From the NCBI GenBank assembly GCA_031553805.1, contig JAVBLC010000017.1:12307-76306 (forward strand): a stretch of 64,000 bases of DNA. The letters run 5' to 3'. Positions 61,432 through 64,000 of the stretch are shown here, one piece after another (position 1 is the stretch's first letter; each line of letters starts with the position of its first letter). Below the pieces are notes generated by a model, which did no database searches, had not been told where the DNA came from, and was given only the letters and a program-made list of their open reading frames with translations. The stretch comes from JAITVB01 sp031553805 (GTDB lineage: Bacteria > Bacteroidota > Bacteroidia > Bacteroidales > Rikenellaceae). A program made the position numbers and the translations under genes.

Positions 61432-62118
61432 ATGGAACTGAAAAAAACACCGAGAGCCAACCTCGAGAACAAGCGGGGGATCTTCCTCCAGGTAGGAATG
61501 ATCGGTTCGTTGCTTATCGCGATCGCTGTGTTCAGCTGGGGCCGCGCCGAAACGGGGGTGGTTGCGATCCAGACGGTACAGGCCATCGTCGAGCCCGATA
61601 TCGTGCCGCTGACCCGCGACGAAGCCAAACCCGAAATTTCCGTGCAAAAGGTTTATGCCCCATCGACAGTCCTTAATATTTGGGAAAACGACCGGAAGAT
61701 TGATTTCAACGTAAACTTTGACCCTACGGACGAAGAGTTGCTGACGATCACTTTGCTGCCTACCGGGGGCAAGGAAGAAAAACCGGTCGAAGAGGACATC
61801 GTCTTTGTCAGCGCCGAAGTGATGCCGAAATTTCAGGGAGGTGATGTGAATCGCTTCAGGGCTTGGGTGGTGGAACGCCTGAAATATCCGGTGATCGCTG
61901 CCGAAAACGGTCTCCAGGGCAAAGTGACCCTTAGCTTTGTGGTCGAAAAAGACGGCAGCCTGACCGGGATCGAAGTGCTCGCTTCGCCCGACCGTTCGCT
62001 GAGCGAAGAGGCCATTCGCGTGGTGTCGTCCTCGCCCAGGTGGAAACCGGGCGAACAGCGCGGGATGCCGGTGCGCGTGCGCTACACCCTGCCGGTCGAG
62101 TTCCGGTTGGGGCAGTAA
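61432..62118 (+). CDS. TonB-like energy transducer, first copy
   Basis: 228 residues. One N-terminal membrane helix (GMIGSLLIAIAVFSWG), a periplasmic spacer with acidic stretches and no proline-rich region, and a C-terminal TonB fold (PKFQGGDVNRFRAWVVERLKYPVIAAENGLQGKVTLSFVVEKDGSLTGIEVL over residues about 133-187). It couples the proton motive force to SusC-type outer-membrane channels. The start is the methionine at 61432; three codons upstream there is another. It is paralogous to the gene at 62571. Confidence 0.88.
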   Translation: MELKKTPRANLENKRGIFLQVGMIGSLLIAIAVFSWGRAETGVVAIQTVQAIVEPDIVPLTRDEAKPEISVQKVYAPSTVLNIWENDRKIDFNVNFDPTDEELLTITLLPTGGKEEKPVEEDIVFVSAEVMPKFQGGDVNRFRAWVVERLKYPVIAAENGLQGKVTLSFVVEKDGSLTGIEVLASPDRSLSEEAIRVVSSSPRWKPGEQRGMPVRVRYTLPVEFRLGQ

Positions 62119-62251
62119 CTGCCGAAGCCAGTAAAGGAATATGATGATTGATCAGGGACCGACAGTCCCTTGTGGGTTCGCCGCTTCTCCACCGGGGTTC
62201 TCGGTCGGGAAAAACAGCGCGAAGCCCGGAAACGCCCGGGGTGCCGCACCG

Positions 62252-62284
62252 AAAAAAAAAGGGGCTGCACAATGTGCAGCCCCT
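62252..62284 (-). terminator. Terminator of tRNA-Ala
   Basis: Minus-strand stem AAGGGGCTGCAC / GTGCAGCCCCTT followed by a run of nine T, nine bases after the tRNA. Confidence 0.85.
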
Positions 62285-62292
62285 TGTCTGTG

Positions 62293-62366
<74 letters not shown>

Positions 62367-62570
62367 ATTGCGGGGCAAATGTAGTAATAAAATTCTAAAA
62401 ACCCCCACGTCGGGACAAAAAAAGATCCGTCCCGGTATTTTTCAGCATCCGCAAAAGGCACAACCAGAAGCGGAAAAAAGAAAATATTTTCGGGGAATTG
62501 TTTTTTATTCTGAGAATAATATGCATATTTGTGGAATGAAACAGCCTATAACAATGCTAAAATAAAAACG

Positions 62571-63260
62571 ATGGAACTAAAAAAATCACCGAAAGCCGAC
62601 TTGGAAAACAAGCGGGGGATTTTCCTCGAAATTGGTTTGGCCCTTGCCCTGCTGATGTCGATCGGGATGTTCTCTTGGAGCCAGTCCGAAGTAGGCGTCG
62701 AAAAAATGGACGTCGATCAGGCCGTGATCGAGGAAGATGTAATGGAGATCACCCGTGAAGAGGTGAAGCCGCCCGAAGCCCCGAAACAGCAGATCCAGAT
62801 GGTGTCGGACATCATCAACATCGTAAAGAACGAAACGAAGATCGAAACCAAATTCGATTTTTCGCAAGACGTTGGTGAAAACGTGGAAATCGTTTTCAAG
62901 CCGATCACTGCCAAGCAGGAAGACGCTATAGAAGAAGAAACGGTGTTCCTGAACGTGGAAGAAATGCCCAAATTTCAGGGTGGGGACGTAATGAAGTTCC
63001 GCTCGTGGGTGAGCGAACGCTTGAAATATCCGGTGATCGCTGCTGAAAACGGCATCCAGGGGCGTGTAATGGTGACTTTCGTGGTGGAAAAAGACGGTAG
63101 CGTGACCGGTGTTCAGGTGCTGACCGCTCCCGACCGTACCCTCGGTGAAGAAGCTATGCGCGTGATCAACTCGTCGCCCAAGTGGACCGCCGGGAAACAA
63201 CGCGGTATGGCTGTGCGCGTGCGCTACAACTTGCCCGTAGACTTCCAGCTGGGGAACTAA
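62571..63260 (+). CDS. TonB-like energy transducer, second copy
   Basis: 229 residues. Same design as the gene at 61432: MELKKSPKADLENKRGIFL, one membrane helix, an acidic spacer and a TonB C-terminal domain (PKFQGGDVMKFRSWVSERLKYPVIAAENGIQG...). The first 20 residues and the C-terminal 80 are very alike, while the spacers differ. Probably a tandem duplication later separated by the tRNA gene. It is the last protein gene before the rRNA operon. Confidence 0.88.
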   Translation: MELKKSPKADLENKRGIFLEIGLALALLMSIGMFSWSQSEVGVEKMDVDQAVIEEDVMEITREEVKPPEAPKQQIQMVSDIINIVKNETKIETKFDFSQDVGENVEIVFKPITAKQEDAIEEETVFLNVEEMPKFQGGDVMKFRSWVSERLKYPVIAAENGIQGRVMVTFVVEKDGSVTGVQVLTAPDRTLGEEAMRVINSSPKWTAGKQRGMAVRVRYNLPVDFQLGN

Positions 63261-63278
63261 TCCACAGGCTAATTTAGC

Positions 63279-63311
63279 AAAAGGGGCGACCGAGAGGCCG
63301 CCTCTTTTGGT
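63279..63311 (+). terminator. Terminator of the second tonB gene
   Basis: Stem AAAAGGGGCG / CGCCTCTTTT with loop ACCGAGAGGC, followed by GGTTTAAAT. A second GC hairpin (CCGGGGC-GTG-GCCCCGG) with a T-rich tail follows at about 63333-63353. Confidence 0.75.
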
Positions 63312-63502
63312 TTAAATATGCGGCCCGGTTGTCCGGGGCGTGGCCCCGGCCTTTATATTATATAGGTATAGGCAAAAACCGGGCGTTCTCGGACAAACGA
63401 CATAATCCCCGGAATATCATGGCATTAAAAAACATTCGAAAAAAATAGTGCGGAAAAGCGGATTTTTTTGGCCGAAAAATTTGCAATCGAACAAAAACGC
63501 CC

Positions 63503-63510
63503 TACATTTG
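63503..63510 (+). promoter_or_regulatory. rRNA operon promoter, upstream -7 box
   Basis: TACATTTG fits TAnnTTTG; a TTTG at 63480-63483 lies 19 bases upstream, fitting a -33 element. First of two tandem promoters. Confidence 0.55.
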
Positions 63511-63610
63511 CACCCGCAACAGAGAAAAGCAAGAGGGATTAATGGAAACAAAAATCCAGCCGTTCTGAAAATTTTTTGAAAAAAGTTTTGGCGGTTCAAA
63601 AAAGAGTGCA

Positions 63611-63618
63611 TATCTTTG
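63611..63618 (+). promoter_or_regulatory. rRNA operon promoter, downstream -7 box
   Basis: TATCTTTG with TTTG at 63585-63588 22 bases upstream (a little longer than the usual spacing). The rRNA leader of about 240 bases follows, with cgttctttga (63761-63770) in the place of a boxA-like antitermination element. No other gene lies between 63261 and the 16S. Confidence 0.65.
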
Positions 63619-63864
63619 TAGCCCGTTTCGCCCCCGAAAAAGGGGCGGCCTTCTGAAAAGAGGCGGGGTTCGAAGCGAAAGTCCGAGCGGAAAAAAAAGT
63701 TCTTGAAAGCCGACCCGAAAGGCGAGGCAACTTGGAAAAGAAATGCGTAACACAGCATAACGTTCTTTGAATTACTGGAAGAGAAACAAAAGAATAATGT
63801 AGTATTTATTCAATTCCTAAAGGAATAAGCAGTCGGGCGAACTCTTAAAAACATTTGTAATTTT

Positions 63865-64000
63865 TTACTATGGAGAGTTTGATCCTGGCTCAGGATAAAC
63901 GCTAGCGGCAGGCCTAACACATGCAAGTCGAGGGGCATCGCGAGGTAGCAATACTTTGGCGGCGACCGGCGGACGGGTGCGTAACGCGTATGCAACCTGC
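63865..64000 (+). rRNA. 16S ribosomal RNA, 5' end
   Basis: The universal AGAGTTTGATCCTGGCTCAG is at 63874-63893, followed by ATAAACGCTAGCGGCAGGCC and TAACACATGCAAGTCGAGGG, which are typical for Bacteroidales and closest to Rikenellaceae by inspection. The gene runs off the right edge of the window. The exact 5' end is approximate. Confidence 0.93.

Overview
This window comes from a Bacteroidota chromosome, most likely order Bacteroidales and close to Rikenellaceae (Alistipes-like). The 5' end of a 16S rRNA at the right edge carries a Bacteroidales-type opening, and genes are preceded by Bacteroidota promoters (-7 box TAnnTTTG) rather than sigma-70 boxes or strong Shine-Dalgarno sites. A SusD C-terminus, a Bacteroidota-type omega subunit and a serine palmitoyltransferase-like enzyme agree. 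Most of the window is housekeeping sequence.

Layout: (1) 1-2.8 kb: the end of a polysaccharide-utilisation block (SusD tail plus two secreted GH99/WbsX-like proteins), bounded by a displaced 3' piece of a tRNA (probably tRNA-Pro) that looks like an attachment site. (2) 2.9-8.0 kb: hotdog thioesterase, DedA protein, and a three-gene accessory operon on the minus strand: protein kinase with WG repeats, VWA protein, pseudokinase with WG repeats. (3) 8.4-21 kb: pdxA, a PgpH-like HD phosphodiesterase, miaB, ileS, a DksA-like protein, an S24-like regulator, ribE, trmN6. (4) 21-32.8 kb: tRNA-Arg, serine palmitoyltransferase candidate, bamD-rpoZ-coaBC, a glycosyltransferase, a YugP-type protease, a metallophore-binding lipoprotein, ftsY, tsaC, GNAT, thioesterase and an EamA transporter. 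(5) 33.1-36.1 kb: a phage-derived terminase cassette divergent from a LexA/CI-like repressor. (6) 36.4-48 kb: MFS exporter, metK, an operon of membrane S-component-like protein, phosphoribosyltransferase, DUF362 protein and polyferredoxin, then dnaB-uxs and a YgiQ radical SAM enzyme. (7) 48-56.4 kb: a large GH2-malectin enzyme, acyl-ACP thioesterase, UDP-glucose dehydrogenase, upp, ispF and a YhcC-like radical SAM protein. (8) 56.6-64 kb: ABC-F protein, ClpC, two TonB paralogues around a tRNA-Ala, and the rRNA operon promoters with the 16S start.

Two layers of non-coding structure stand out. One is a family of intergenic palindromic repeats: a type with CTTTTTATAAAAAG-like heads, and a type with agatttttatgc/gcataaaaatct arms. 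They sit near 21.1, 30.3, 32.9, 39.7, 40.0 and 56.4 kb. The other is a set of short GTGCC...GGCAC hairpins placed just downstream of promoters of unrelated genes (pdxA, miaB, the MFS gene, a decayed small gene, and in the metK leader).

The best candidate for an undescribed system is the kinase/VWA/pseudokinase operon at 4.2-8.0 kb. Its three genes are tightly packed, the two kinase-like proteins are clear paralogues with C-terminal WG repeats, and one has lost every catalytic residue while its partner keeps them. Further candidates are the structured repeat family, in which two copies share a covarying stem with its loop inverted, and the redox/phosphoribosyltransferase operon at 40.1-43.6 kb.
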